DNA of 64,000 bases, from contig CM062296.1 of NCBI GenBank assembly GCA_031216915.1, forward strand, positions 663,153,838-663,217,837, given 5' to 3'. How positions within the stretch are numbered: position 1 is the stretch's first letter; each line of letters begins with the position of its first letter. Shown here one piece after another: positions 1-11,089 of this stretch. A program made the position numbers and the translations under genes. Below the pieces are notes generated by a model, which worked only from the letters and a program-made list of their open reading frames with translations, was not told the DNA's origin and ran no database searches. The stretch comes from Pictodentalium vernedei. Its lineage: Eukaryota > Mollusca > Scaphopoda > Dentaliida > Dentaliidae.

Positions 1-1183
1 CAAACAACGAGAGGCCTTTCAGCCTTGACAGCTCCGCCCAGGGATACTTATTTTAGGGTAAGCTAAACACAAGACAAGAATTCAAGTGTTACTGTACTGC
101 TTGTGACCTTGACCTTGATGATATGACAATGGGTCAAGGTCCTGACACACCTCTGAGTCACAAGCATTAATTGTACCAAGTATGAATAAAATCTGCCAAT
201 CATACAAAGTTAGTTAGACCGGACAAGGGCTGTATAACAATATCAAAGTTTTGCCGTCTGTGACCTTGATCTTGATATGACATTGGGTCAAAGTTAAGAC
301 ATACCTCTGAGTCATGAACAACAATTGCACCAAGTATGAAATATAGAACCTTAGTGAGCACACTCACATACCCCACGTGCTCCGATATTTCAAGCTCTAA
401 TCATTTTTTAAAAATAAACATAGATTCTAGGAATACTGCAGAAAACAGTGTTCTGTAGTTTCAACGGTATTGAAAGAATTAAAGCAGAGAAAAAGCCCGG
501 AAAACTGTAATTTTGATGAACTTTTCAAAGTCTATGGAGCCGTAATTTTGGTAAAAATGCAAACTTGATCTGTAGGCCACCATGTTAGACTAACATACCA
601 AAAATCAGCTCAATATCTGGAAGCGTGTAGAAAAAAAGTTCAGAAAACTGTAATTTTGATGAATTTTTCAGAGTCCAAGGGCCGTAATTTCGGTAAAAAT
701 CAGTGGAGCGGAAAAAAATGCAAACTTGATCTGTAGGCCACCATGTTAGACTCACATACCAAAAATCAGCTCAATATCTGGAAGCGTGCAGAAAAAAAAG
801 TGCGGAAAGCAAGTAGGACTGACTGACGGACGGATGGACCAGTCAAAAACATTATACCCCTGCAACTTCGTTGCGTGGGGTATAATAAGATCTGTCAATC
901 AGACCAAGTTATATGGACCAGACAAAAGTGACAGTGAAATGTAAAAGTTTTTCTAACTATCACCTTAACATAGGGCATGTGCCCTTGACCTTGAGTGGAA
1001 CATACCATACACCATATTATAATTCGCGACACAGAGTCTTTTGATAATATTGGTATTAAGTTTGTCAACAAAATATTCAGTGGTTAAGAAGTTATGGCCC
1101 GGACAAACAAAATGTTAATGACAGATAGATGGCAGGCAAATCTTTACCAGAAAAGCTCTGCTGACACTTGACAGGCGGAGCTA
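1..1183 (+). mobile_element. Mobile-minisatellite element, split by a nested one
   Basis: Positions 60-348 hold two to three copies of a roughly 140-bp unit with TGACCTTGACCTTGA-type motifs and CCAAGTATGAA. The same unit resumes at 886 after a nested insertion. The end is a hairpin, AGCTCTGCTGACACTTG... to ...GGCGGAGCTAAAAAA (1155-1187), the same end style as other elements here. The left end lies outside the window. Confidence 0.5.
349..885 (+). mobile_element. Nested pearl-like mobile minisatellite
   Basis: The insertion interrupts the repeat 'CCAAGTATGAAAT / AAGATCTG' of the host element. Its 5' part has TAGAAC, a stem-loop GTGAG-CACA-CTCAC, and CATACCCCACG. The core is two to three copies of a roughly 145-bp unit (AAAACTGTAATTTTGATGAA near 503 and 645). 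Next comes GACTGACGGACGGATGGAC (820-838). The 3' end is a hairpin at 854-883 (ATACCCC...GGGGTAT) whose right arm GCGTGGGGTAT is the inverse of the 5' subterminal motif. Confidence 0.65.
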
Positions 1184-1186
1184 AAA

Positions 1187-1422
1187 AACTAGAGGATGGC
1201 CACCAAAGGGTGGCTGATTCCCCCGAAAAAAGCCTTGATAGCCATTCCAACCTTATTCGCTACACACCCTCTGGTTGTGGGCAATAATAATACCAAGTAT
1301 CATTAATATCCTTGAAGGCTGTAAGAAGTTATGGAGCGGACACGAATTCCGTCTATGCCCGGACGGACAGACGGACGACGTCACGGCTAGATTCCCCCGA
1401 ATTTGTTTCGGGGGAATAAAAA
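1187..1422 (+). mobile_element. Minimal pearl-like element without core array
   Basis: It begins ACTAGAGGATG with stem-loop GCCACC-AAA-GGGTGGC, then GATTCCCCCGAA. It ends with a short GGACGGACAGACGGACG tract (1360-1378) and the hairpin ATTCCCCCGAA...TTCGGGGGAAT (1391-1417) followed by AAAAAA. Only about 130 bp lie between the ends, so it is a near-minimal member of the group. Confidence 0.6.
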
Positions 1423-1454
1423 ATGGCTATCAAATGTAAAACACACTGGTGACA

Positions 1455-1666
1455 TCACTTCTGATGATGAATAAATTGTAGTGTCATATCAGTAAACATC
1501 ATATCACTGACTGAGCTAACAAAGTGGGAGGCAGGCCAGGAAATTCCCTCAACAGCCTCATACTCAAAGCCATTCTTCATCAAAATTTCTTTCATTTCAC
1601 ACAAATGTCTGCACATGGTATTGGACTGTAGATGATGTCTTTTGGAAGCAAGGGTCACATAGTAGG
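1455..1666 (-). CDS. Candidate second exon of the same small gene (HAUS2-like at best)
   Basis: The acceptor TTCAG at 1667-1671 (minus) is followed by CC TAC TAT GTG, which completes the split Ala codon left by the exon ending at 2021. The frame then runs 69 residues to TGA at 1455-1457, giving a 107-residue product. Alternatively a GTGATG donor just before the stop could lead to further exons off the window. Visible stretch: VTLASKRHHLQSNTMCRHL, then EMKEILMKNGFEYEAVEGIS. LASKRHHLQS recalls LAQKCHTLQS of augmin subunit HAUS2, and an EAV follows at a similar distance. This is a weak by-eye match, and the rest of HAUS2 does not fit the first exon. Function is therefore not assigned. Confidence 0.5.
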
Positions 1667-2020
1667 CTGAAGACTATCAATCAAGATCACACTGTCAGCA
1701 ACACACATGCATGTGTAAGCATTTCAAAGCAGAATTTGTTATCCAAAATACCTCGGAATGTCACCGCAATTTTTAGCTTCATTATGCTCTTGAAGAAAAC
1801 GTTAGGCCAAAAAAAAAAAATCAATTGATTCTCAGGCAATTTGTTTTTCAAATCAATGAGGGAGGGATGATTTTATTTTTATTTTTTATTTTTATTTCTT
1901 CCAGATGGTGAGCAAGGATTGAGAGGCAAAAGTCACTTTCTGATGTCTGTTTTTATTTAAAAGGCATGGAAAGTGCATATTGTAAAATGATATACAAATA
2001 AATCTCATTGTTTCTCTTAC

Positions 2021-2132
2021 CATTTTCCAAGAACGGATTCAAGTTCTGTGGTATTGGATCATCGTTGTCATTATCAAACTCACCGGCGAACAGTTTTTTA
2101 ACCAACTCACCCAAAGTACTGTTGTCTTCCAT
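2021..2132 (-). CDS. Candidate first coding exon of a small unidentified gene
   Basis: The reading frame begins with an ATG at 2132 (MEDNSTLGELVKKL...) and runs 37 codons plus one base to a strong donor, ATG followed by GTAAGAGAAAC. The residue make-up (acidic run NDNDD, then PIPQNLNPFLEN) is protein-like, not repeat-derived. The frame stays open upstream to an in-frame ATG at 2198, but the extra 22 residues look like untranslated leader. I chose 2132 because it has G at +4 and the acidic, helix-forming start. The left-over base G joins perfectly with CC at 1666 to give an Ala codon and continue the frame. The gene lies left of the taxilin exon at 4831 and on the same strand. Confidence 0.55.
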
Positions 2133-2760
2133 AGATATTATTGACCACCCTCGTATTATTTTGGTATCATTGTGAGTTATTTTGATAGAAATTAACATTT
2201 TTACGATAGAAATTTTAGAAGGGAAACAAAAACAAACCAGAATGGAAGCAAGCTTCCGGTGTCAACTCGGCATGGAACTTACACAGCACTTGTAACGTCA
2301 TCAGCCGTCTGTCAAAGAGCCCCTCCCAAAGACCACGCCTATTAAAAATAGTTTGAACCCGTATACATCCAAGCGATCAAGTTTGATATTTAAAAAAGGG
2401 AAACATCACTTTATTTTTCCACTGCGGCAAAGCCCTTTCATTCATATCACTATCCTATCTCCCGTGGGTGAAATTAATAAATGGATAGGCCCAACTCAAT
2501 ACTCAAAATAAGCTGGACGTGTCGGCCCGTAAAGACTTCGTTTGTTTACTTTGAATGAAGACGTCATTCGTATTGGGAAACGCACGTGTGTTTTGAGTAA
2601 TCTCCCTTGATGCACAACTGCTCTGGAAAAATCTGAATTTCAGATTCCATTCAGTGTTTGCCCATTCTTTCCCGTTATGTTCATGACACGTCAGCAGAAT
2701 TTGGACTTTTGTATTTCTTTAATAAGTGATAATTCCCCACCCCGAAAATATACTTACCTG
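2133..2760 (-). promoter_or_regulatory. Likely 5' flank/promoter of the gene starting at 2132
   Basis: This stretch is single-copy in the window, more GC-balanced than the repeats, and lies just upstream of the candidate start codon. It contains a CRE-like GACGTCATT near 2560-2570 and an E-box-like CACGTG near 2583-2589. No TATA box was placed. Assignment rests on position and lack of repeats. Confidence 0.3.
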
Positions 2761-3299
2761 TACCGATTATTCTCACTATTTCTCATTCGTGCTTTCACAG
2801 CAAAAAAGGTTTACTTGACGCCAGTACCTGGCAAATTTAACGTTTAGTATTCGACAAGGTGGGTTATGCCTGTGTTGGACAACTCGCCCAACATCGAGAG
2901 AGTCAAGTTTGCGTTTGAATTCCCCTGCCGTGTGTGCCCAATCTCCTGAAAATATGGCAAAAACCTTTCCCCTCTCACACTTAACACACGCCTGTGTATA
3001 TTTACCTGTTTATTCGTTGGTTTTGGGCCTTAAAACCAATAGTCCCTTTTCAATTTCCCTGTTTCCTATTTTCGTGCAATGACGGTCCAAATAAAAAGGC
3101 CCAACACGGGCCATTTTTTTCAACGCGGCGGTGCCTGAGAATCAATTCCATTTTTTTTTTGCCTTATCGCTCTCAGTTGTGATAATCAGCATGTGCTCTT
3201 CTTGTTACATGTGAGATTTTAGGGGAGTCTGTGTTATCTTAGTTCACACAAGTTTTTTTTAATTATTTCCTAATGTTGTGTTGGCCTATGTACAATAAA

Positions 3300-3785
3300 A
3301 GGCTGCCCAGCCACAAAAAGGGACATAAATCTGGTAATACATGTTGGACCATACCCTGATTTGAACTTTATCTGTATGCTATGTTGATACACATACACAC
3401 CAAATTTTATTTGAAATGGTCAACAGCAACTAAAGTTATCACCAAGAAACCAAAAAAAAAAAGAATTTTTTAAGTCAAAAAAGGGGCATAACTTTGGCAA
3501 AACTTGTTGGACCACACCCTTATTCGCAGCTGACCTGTGTTTTATTTTGATACACCTACATACCAATATTCATTTGATTTGGCCTTCTATAACTGAAGTT
3601 ATCAGTCAGCAAACCAAAAAAATGGATTTTTGAAGTCAAAAAAGGGGCATAACTCTGGCAAAAATTGTGGGACCGCACCCTGATTCGAACTTGACTTGTA
3701 TTTTATGTGATACACCTACATATCAAATTTCATTTGATTTGGCCAACTATAACTAAAGTTATTATCGGGAAACCAAACTGTACAG
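3300..3785 (+). repeat. Tandem repeat, about 165-170 bp x 3
   Basis: The phrase AAAGGGG/ACATAACT(C/T)TGGCAAAA recurs near 3320, 3484 and 3654, followed each time by GGACCACACCCT and GATACACCTACATA. A related single unit lies at about 51515-51680. No clear element ends were placed. Confidence 0.6.
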
Positions 3786-3984
3786 GCAGCCAATACTTGC
3801 CTAAAAACAACTGCAAAGCCACAGAATGCAGAATGTCAAAGTGTTGCTAACATGTATAAAAGATCTCCAGGCATTCAAGGGTTAAAGGCTTGAAGAGTTT
3901 GAACATTTTTGCTACATTTAAGTCTACATCATGTGGCATGGCAGTTGTTTCTAGACAAGATACAAGTCTTGACAACTTCCAAGG

Positions 3985-4309
3985 TTATTTAATTATTGGT
4001 GTTTAAGGTAACATACTTATGCCCAAGGGCTAATGGTGACCATGACAGTTTTACGGGTGGAGGAAGCCGGAGCACACAGAGAACCACCGAGCATCGACGA
4101 GCAACTGTCAGCTCCTCAACATTCTAACTCTGCTCAAGCAAGGTTACAGCGGGTGAAGACATGTGCACTATTGATGTGCAGTACGCCTTAGTACACAGCG
4201 TCATCGAGCCCCCCATGTAGGACACAACGCGGGTCGTCCCAGACAGGGATTAAACTCGGGACATCTAACATAGAAATCCAACAGTCTACCACTGAGCCAC
4301 CACGCTCCC
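3985..4309 (-). mobile_element. tRNA-derived SINE, near full length
   Basis: Read on the minus strand from 4309 the head starts GGGAGCG and contains a box A (TGGCTCAGTGG, 4289-4299) and a degenerate box B (GAGTTTAATCC, 4247-4257), with 31 nt between them. The body holds CTCCGGCTTCCTCCACCC, a motif that recurs in many animal SINEs, and the tail ends CACCAATAATTAAATAA. CCAAGGT at 3979 and again at 4315 starts an imperfect target duplication of about 14 bp. The head is a SINE promoter, not a usable tRNA gene. Confidence 0.75.
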
Positions 4310-4830
4310 AATTGCCAAGGTACTTAGAAAGTAACTTCAAAGTTTACCTAAAGACTGTATGTTGAGGCACCTGTTGTGATGCCATAAAAAAAGTGATCAG
4401 TCAGAATTAGGCCTTCAAGAGTTAAGAAAGTTGATACTGTTATATGTCATATTTGAACTTTAACAGAGTTCAGAAAATCATTGACCCACTCATTTATGTG
4501 GAGGGAAAATAGGATTCACAAAGTGGCAGCAGATCAAGTATACATACAAGCACTTTCAAGATGCTTTCTGTCACGGTTTTAAGAAATTGGTTCAATTAGG
4601 TCCAGGAAGTTTTTAGGACAATTCGATAATGTCAAGTCACTGCTAGATCGATGGTGGACTGAAAGTGAATAGTATAGTGCTCCTCGAGCTTTGCTCAGGA
4701 GAGCTAAAGAAAAAGCACAAAGACTGCAACATATTAATGGAACAGAATCATTGAGCTAATTCCAATAATACATACAACTGCCAAGCTTTAAAAATTTATA
4801 AACTAGTTTGGACTAATGACTGAAACTCAC

Positions 4831-4950
4831 TATTTCTTTTTCCTTTTTATTCCTTTCCTGTTCTTCTTTGAGTATAACTGCAGCCTGCTGTAGTTTTGCG
4901 TCTGATAGTTGATTTTCAAGCTCTCTGTGCTTCATCAATTTTTCTAATTG
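4831..4950 (-). CDS. TXLN: Taxilin, internal coding exon (partial gene)
   Basis: This exon encodes 40 residues, read on the minus strand from QLEKLMKHRE to NKKEKEI. They match the middle of the taxilin coiled coil, where family members read (R)EEHIDKVFKHKDLQQQLVDAKLQQ: the KH(R/K)(E/D)L and DAKLQQA stretches are unmistakable. The 3' splice site (TGATTGTAG, then CAA) and the 5' splice site (ATA, then GTGAGT) are both good and both phase 0. Taxilins bind syntaxins and act in vesicle traffic; the family is a long coiled coil of about 300 residues. The exon joins directly, without gap or overlap, to the one at 51125-51253. The remaining 150-200 residues of the coiled coil are not visible to the left and must lie outside the window. 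Invertebrates usually carry one taxilin, so I do not assign a vertebrate paralogue. The identification is firm from family knowledge; whether the gene is intact is unknown. Confidence 0.88.
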
Positions 4951-5598
4951 CTACAATCAGAAAGACAACATAATATCATTTTCCAGCAAACATCCGTTTT
5001 ATAAATGGGGAGTCTGTGATTCAGTCATTCCATCCAGCTAGAAATTTTCCATCACACAGGCGAGGCTTCCCAACCTAGGAAGGTAGGCCCGCTAGTTCAA
5101 TATAAAAGAAATGGCAGCTCAACCCACTTTTTTGAACCTGGATATATTTTTGATTATACTATATTGGACTTGTAGCAACTTGTAGGACTAAAAATTGAAC
5201 CAATTATCAATGAGCTCGATCCAACAAGATATAGCTTGCAAGATTTACAACTGCATTATGGGAAACTTTCACAGCTGTGGGCATTGGTTTTCTACATAAT
5301 ACTGTACAGCATTATTTCATCATTAATACTGTAAGGCATTTTTTCAATTGAATTTTCGACCCAACACTGTAAGAACTATTTCAATTTAATTTTAACGACT
5401 TTTTTTTCTGGATTACCAGAAAGAAAGAAGGAAGAGTTCCTCCCTCATCATAAAATTGAGGAAAAATTGCAAAAGAAACCAGTAGAAAAACAAATTCATT
5501 TTAGGCCTAAACCAGACTGCACAAGTCATGGTTTTATACCACTATTAAGCTGAGTTCCTCCATCTAAGGAATAATTGCCTGACAAGCAAGAATTTGGA

Positions 5599-7194
5599 GT
5601 CTTTGAGTCCCAGAGTGGGTCTGACTGAACCCCAAAATATTTGTTCTCATAGCAGTGATAACAAAGGCACCCCAAAACACACTCATTCCTGTCCCAAGGT
5701 GAAAACAAAGGTACCCAAGAAGTTTCGTGAAGATCAGTTCACAAATATCAGCTGTGTAGAAGTTGTGACAAAAAACTGATTGGACCTAATTTTGGTACAA
5801 AATGGCCACTGGCAGCCATCTTGAATTCTGGACTGCACCCAGAAACACTCGTTCTCGTCCCAAGGAGATAACAAAGGTACCCAAGAAGTTTTGTGAAGAT
5901 CGGTTCATAAATACAGCCTCTAGCCCGAGCCGTATTGACATGTGCACTTACAGTGTATAAGTAGCACTGAATAAATCAAAGTTCATCTAATTTGCATAAT
6001 TTCTGCAAGAGAAAAAAACCCGTACTACATGTGATGTATTCCATGTTACTAAACATTCATACAAAAATATATTCAAATCAGAACTTTCATACAGAAGTTC
6101 TGTACAAAAGACTGATTGCATTAATTTTGGTACAAAATGGCTGCTGGTGGCCATCTTGAATTTTGGACCACACCCAAAACACTCGTTCTCATCCCACGGT
6201 GATAACAAAGGTACCCAAGAAGTTTCGTAAAGATCGGTTCATAAATACGGCCTCTAGCCTGAGCCGTAGATAGAAGTTGTGTACAAAAAACTGATTAGAC
6301 CTAATTTCGGTACAAAATGGCCACTGGCAGCCATCTTGAATTTTAGACCGCACCCAGAAACACTCGTTCTTGTCCCAAGTTGATAACAAAGGTACCCAAG
6401 ACGTTTCGTGAAAATCGGTTCATAAATACAGACTCTAGCCTGAGCCGTATTGACATGTGTACTTACTGTGTGTAAGTAGCACTGAAAAAATCAAAGTTCA
6501 TCTAATTTGCATAATTTCTGCACGAGAAAAAAACCCGTATTATATGTGATGTATCCCATGGTACTAAACATTCACACAAAATATTATTCAAATCAGCGCT
6601 TTCATATGGAAGTTCTGTGCAAAAATCTGATTGCACCTAATTTTGTACAAAATGGCTGCCATCGGCCATCTTGAATTTCGGACCGGACCCAAAAACACTC
6701 GTTCTCGTCCCACGGTGATAACAAAGGTACCCAAGGAATTTCATAAAGATCGGTTCATAAATACGGCCTCTAGCCCGAGCAGTATTGGCATTTGCACTTA
6801 CAGTGCTGAAAGTAACACCAAAAAACATCAAAGTTAGTCTAATTTGCATAATTTACGAACGAGAAAAAAACCCGTATTATATGTGATGTATCCCATGGCA
6901 CTAAACATTCATACAAAAAATTATTCAAATCATAGCTTTCATATGGAAGTTCTGTACAAAAAACAGATTTCTGCATCGTCGGTACAAAATGGCGGCTGGC
7001 AGCCATCTTGAATTTCAGGCCGCACCCAAAAACACTCGTTCTCGTCCCACGGTCATAACAAAGGTACCCAAGAAGTTTCGTAAAGATCGGTTCATAAATA
7101 CGGCCTCTAGCCCGAGCCGGATCTAATTTTGACGGACAGACGGACGACGGGCTATGGCATAAGCTCAAATTTGGCTTCGCCAAAGTTGAGCTAA
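5599..7194 (+). mobile_element. Mobile minisatellite, 'ATAACAAAGGTACCC' family, copy 1
   Basis: It begins near CTTTGAGTCCCAGAGTGGG and repeats a long unit (about 330 bp, containing ATAACAAAGGTACCCAAG, GATCGGTTCATAAATAC and TTTGCATAATTT) plus shorter units. The end has GACGGACAGACGGACGACGG (7131-7150) and the hairpin AGCTCAAATTTGG-CTTCG-CC... (7162-7191), then CTAAAAAT. A second copy of the whole element lies at 46690-48655. Small open frames here (up to 129 codons) are repeat translations. Confidence 0.7.
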
Positions 7195-7985
7195 AAATGA
7201 GCTGTAATTGTGGCCATGTTTGCAACATTACATCAACATTACATGAGGATCATTGGTAGAAGGTGTCCCAGTCTTCAATGACGTGAAATTTCAAAACATT
7301 TGAATCCATAAAACAGGATTATAGAATGTCTCTGGTGGCCATATTTTCCAACCAACGGGAACAAAAAGAGGATTGTTTGTAGAGGGCCTCCTATAAACCA
7401 TTCTTGCCAAGTTTTTGGTTTACGTCAGCTCAGTAGTTCCAGAAAGATGAAAATGTGATTTCCCACAGGTTTTTTTTCTGTAGTAACTATAAACCACAAT
7501 TGTGGCCATGTTTGCAATACGATCTACATTAAAATGAGGATCGTTGGTGGAGAGTATCCCAGTTATCAACCATGCAAAGTTTCAAAACATTTGGCCATGT
7601 GGTTTCAAAGGGGAAGAGTTTTCAAAATTGACCAATCAGAATCAAAGTATGCTTCTGGCGGCCACGTTTTTTTCACCCAAACAGGAATAAAATGAGTAAC
7701 AGTTGTAGAGAACCTCTCATAGACAATGCCTGCCACGTCTGGTTCACATTGGCTCAGTACTTTCAGTGAAGATGATGAAAATGTGATTTCCTATGGGGTT
7801 TCTATAGTAACTATAAGCCACAATTGCAGCCATAATTGCAACCCGATGAAGATTAAAATGAGGATCATTGGTAGAGAGGGTTACAGTCATCAGTCACACT
7901 ATGTTTTCAAACCATTTGGCCTTGTAGTTTCAAAGAAGTTTTTGAAAATGCACACATTTATGAATTTTGTTTCAACAAAAAACTA
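7195..7985 (+). repeat. Tandem repeat, about 320-330 bp units, copy 1
   Basis: Units contain GATGAAAATGTGATTTCC, ACTATAA(A/G)CCACAATTG, GGCCATGTTTGCAA and TTTCAAAACATTTGG, about two and a half times. The same family recurs at 11090-11890. Ends were not placed. Confidence 0.6.
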
Positions 7986-8386
7986 GAGTCGATCCATTGC
8001 CAGGGGATGCGATACCCCCGCAATCCATCGCCAGGTGGTGTGTTACCCCCGCACCAATACCTGAGAGTGAGCAAGGTCAACAATGTGACATCTTGGTGTT
8101 CAGAAAACAATAGGTGTCACCTAAAGGTGACACAAACAAATACCCCCGCCTTTCAGCTAAGAAAGGAAAATAACTGTGGAGAAACAAAATTTTCGCAAGA
8201 CTTTATACATGTTGCACATCTTCATTGTGTGTATGATCATATTCTGAAGTTTCAACTATGTGAATTGAAAAGTGGGGGAGGAGTTGATTACAGCATGACG
8301 GTACCCTCCAGTAAACAATGTCGCGACGGAAGGACTGACGGACATGAGGAATCCTATATACCCCCGCTAGGCAGGGGTATAAAAAA
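7979..8386 (+). mobile_element. Small pearl-like element
   Basis: It begins AACTAGAGTCGATCC followed by GCGATACCCCCGC and a second ACCCCCGC. An internal hairpin GGTGTCACC-TAAA-GGTGACAC lies at 8112-8132. It ends with GACGGAAGGACTGACGGAC (8327-8345) and the terminal hairpin TATACCCCCGCTAGGCAGG... (8354-8382), then AAAAAA. Confidence 0.6.
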
Positions 8387-8689
8387 TCAGTAAAAGAAGG
8401 TTAAATATTTTGAAAATTACAATTTTTTTCAGACAGTATTCTCTTTCAAAATAGCTTTGGATAGGTAAAGGGTTACAAAAAACACATTTTTACTCCAATT
8501 TTGTCAGATCTTAAAAGATATATATAATTACTGTCATCTAAGCTGACATGATGGGAACAGAATTTTTAACAAACTTCCATGCTTTCCAAATACCTGTCAT
8601 CAATCAGTATTTTTCTGATAAGTAACTTGAGAATACATAATTAGTTTACAGCTGAAGATATCAAGATATAGTTGCACTTGTTTTACAGT

Positions 8690-10800
8690 CCAAGTCAAAA
8701 CTAGAACTATCACTGAAGGTGATTAATACCCCCGCTTTGGGTTTTTAGAGGAATGCACTTCTGATCATGTAGGCGAAGGCCATAAGGAAATGTATACATA
8801 AAGATCATTTTTTGTTGTTGAAATTTGTATTTGCATGTGGCCTTCCACAGAGCAGCACTGAATACTTAAAGAGCCCACACATATATGGTTTACATTTGGA
8901 AAAACACATTTACAATGTGTAACATGTATTCAAAAACGGTTCATTAATGTAGGAGGAGTTGCACACACAAGAATCCCATTTGAAAACCCATAATAAATCC
9001 AAGTTAAAGGGAGATAACCTGGTTAAAATTGTCGCAGATCAAAAATTTGGGAATATGCGTATGTTCACTTAGTTGTGATAATGTTTGAAAGGTTTCGTCA
9101 AAATTGATTGATAAATGTAGGAGGAGTTGCACGCACAAGAATTTCATGTAGAAACCCATAATAAATCTAAGTTAAAGGGAGATAACCTAGTTAAAATTGC
9201 CACAGCTCTAAAATTTTTGGAATATGCGCATGTTTACTTAGTAGTGATGATGTCTGTAAACTTTTGTCCAAATTGATTGATAAATGTAGGAGGAGTTGCG
9301 CACACAAGAATTTCATGCAGAAACCCATATTAAATCAAAGTTCAAGAGAGATAACTTGGTTAAAATTGTCGCAGATCAAAAAGTTTGGAATATGCACATG
9401 TTCACTTAGTAGAGATGATGTTTGAAAGGTTTCATCAAAATCGGTTCATTAATGTAGGAGGAGTTGCGCACACAAGAATTTGTTCGAACGGAAAGACATA
9501 ATAAATCTAAGTCAAAGGGAGATAACCTGGTTAAAATTGTCGCAGATCAAAAATCTTGGAATATGCGCATGTTCACTTAGTAGTGATGATGTCTGAAAAG
9601 TTTTGTCCAAATTGACTGATAAATGTAGGAGGAGTTGCACGCACAAGAATTTCATGTAGAAACCCATAATAAATCTAAGTTAAAGGGAGATAACCTAGTT
9701 AAAATTGCCACAGCTCAAAAATTTTGGAATATGCGCATGTTCACTTAGTAGTGATGATGTCTGTAAACTTTCGTCCAAATTGATTGATAAATGTAGGAGG
9801 AGTTGCGCACACAAGAATTTCATGCCGAAACCCATATTAAATCAAAGTTCAAGAGAGATAACCTGGTTAAAATTGTCGCAGATCAAAAAGTTTGGAATAT
9901 GCACATGTTCACTTAGTAGAGATGATGTTTGAAAGGTTTCATCAAAATCGGTTCATTAATGTAGGAGGAGTTGCGCACACAAGAATTTGTTCGAACGGAA
10001 AGACATAATAAATCTAAGTCAAAGGGAGATAACCTGGTTAAAATTGTCGCAGATCAAAAATCTTGGAATATGCGCATGTTCACTTAGTAGTGATGATGTC
10101 TGAAAAGTTTTGTCCAAATTGACTGATAAATGTAGGAGGAGTTGCACGCACAAGAATTTCATGTAGAAACCCATAATAAATCTAAGTTAAAGGGAGATAA
10201 CCTAGTTAAAATTGCCACAGCTCAAAAATTTTGGAATATGCGCATGTTCACTTAGTAGTGATGATGTCTGTAAACTTTCGTCCAAATTGATTGATAAATG
10301 TAGGAGGAGTTGCGCACACAAGAATTTCATGCCGAAACCCATATTAAATCAAAGTTCAAGAGAGATAACCTGGTTAAAATTGTCGCAGATTAAAAAGTTT
10401 GGAATATGCACATGTTCACTTAGTAGAGATGATGTTTGAAAGGTTTCATCAAAATCGGTTCATTAATGTAGGAGGAGTTGCGCACACAAGAATTTGTTCG
10501 GATGGAAAGACACAATAAATCTAAGTCAAAGGGAGAAAACCTGGTTAAAATTGTCGCAGATCAAAAATCTTGGAATATGCGCATGTTCACTTAGTAGTGA
10601 TGATGTCTGAAAAGTTTTGTCCAAATTGATTGATAAATGTAGGAGGAGTTGCACACACAAGAATTTCATGTCCGGAAAGACGTACGGACAGACGTACGGA
10701 CGGACGGACAGACGGACGGACGGACGGACGGACGGACGTACGGACGTACAGGGCGATTCCTATATAGCCCCCACTTCTTCGAAGCGGGGGTATAATAAGT
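8690..10800 (+). mobile_element. Complete pearl-like mobile minisatellite (169-bp core)
   Basis: The 5' module reads AAACTAGAAC, stem-loop ATCAC-TGAA-GGTGAT, then AATACCCCCGCTTTGG (8726-8742). The core is about ten 169-bp monomers (GTAGGAGGAGTTGC, AAGGGAGATAACCTGGTTAA, TTCACTTAGTAG). Then come a (GACG)n tract (10678-10748) and the terminal hairpin CCCCCACTTCTTCGAAGCGG... followed by TATAATAA. ATACCCCCGCTT near the 5' end is the exact inverse of AAGCGGGGGTAT at 10782-10793. That is the subterminal inverted repeat described for bivalve pearl elements. Confidence 0.75.
9100..10670 (+). repeat. Higher-order repeat, 507 bp (3 x 169 bp)
   Basis: The marker TTGTTCG(A/G)A(C/T)GG starts at 9481, 9988 and 10495, exactly 507 bp apart. 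Between marks, three diverged 169-bp monomers repeat in the same order and are almost identical from one 507-bp block to the next. The neighbouring monomers within a block differ far more. Confidence 0.8.
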
Positions 10801-10867
10801 ACTGTAAGATAATCCTATAAACTATGCATCTTTCTCTTCCTACACTGATAAGACAAGAAGTTAACAT

Positions 10868-10908
10868 CATTTTCTGGAAAGCACTCACTGATAGCTTTCC
10901 AGAAAATG
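10868..10908. repeat. Perfect 15-bp inverted repeat
   Basis: CATTTTCTGGAAAGC at 10868-10882 is exactly inverted at 10894-10908, with an 11-nt loop. It lies in otherwise single-copy sequence (10801-11090). No function assigned. Confidence 0.6.
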
Positions 10909-11089
10909 TCAGATTCTGATCTTGTCAGGGCAGGAGCAGCAGTTTATTTAGTTTATTGCAGTTATGCTACAGCTTATTTTGACTTGTACTGTATACACAA
11001 TATTTTGGGTTTTTTTTCCCAGTTCTCAATGGAGAAAACCGGAACCAACCCTTACCAGATTCTCAAAAAAGAAGTATTTTGCTGACAGT

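Noticed and set aside
2994-3182. 62-codon frame in single-copy sequence
   Set aside because: Composition is that of T-rich non-coding DNA, with no splice signals or homology.
4238-4309. Possible tRNA gene
   Set aside because: Boxes A and B are present, but box B is degenerate and the sequence continues into a SINE body with tail and target duplication.
6839-7228. 129-codon open frame
   Set aside because: It lies in the ATAACAAAGG minisatellite, repeats itself at other units and at 47-48 kb, and the opposite strand is equally open.
10678-10748. Short frame with RTDGRTDG repeats
   Set aside because: It is the (GACG)n microsatellite translated.
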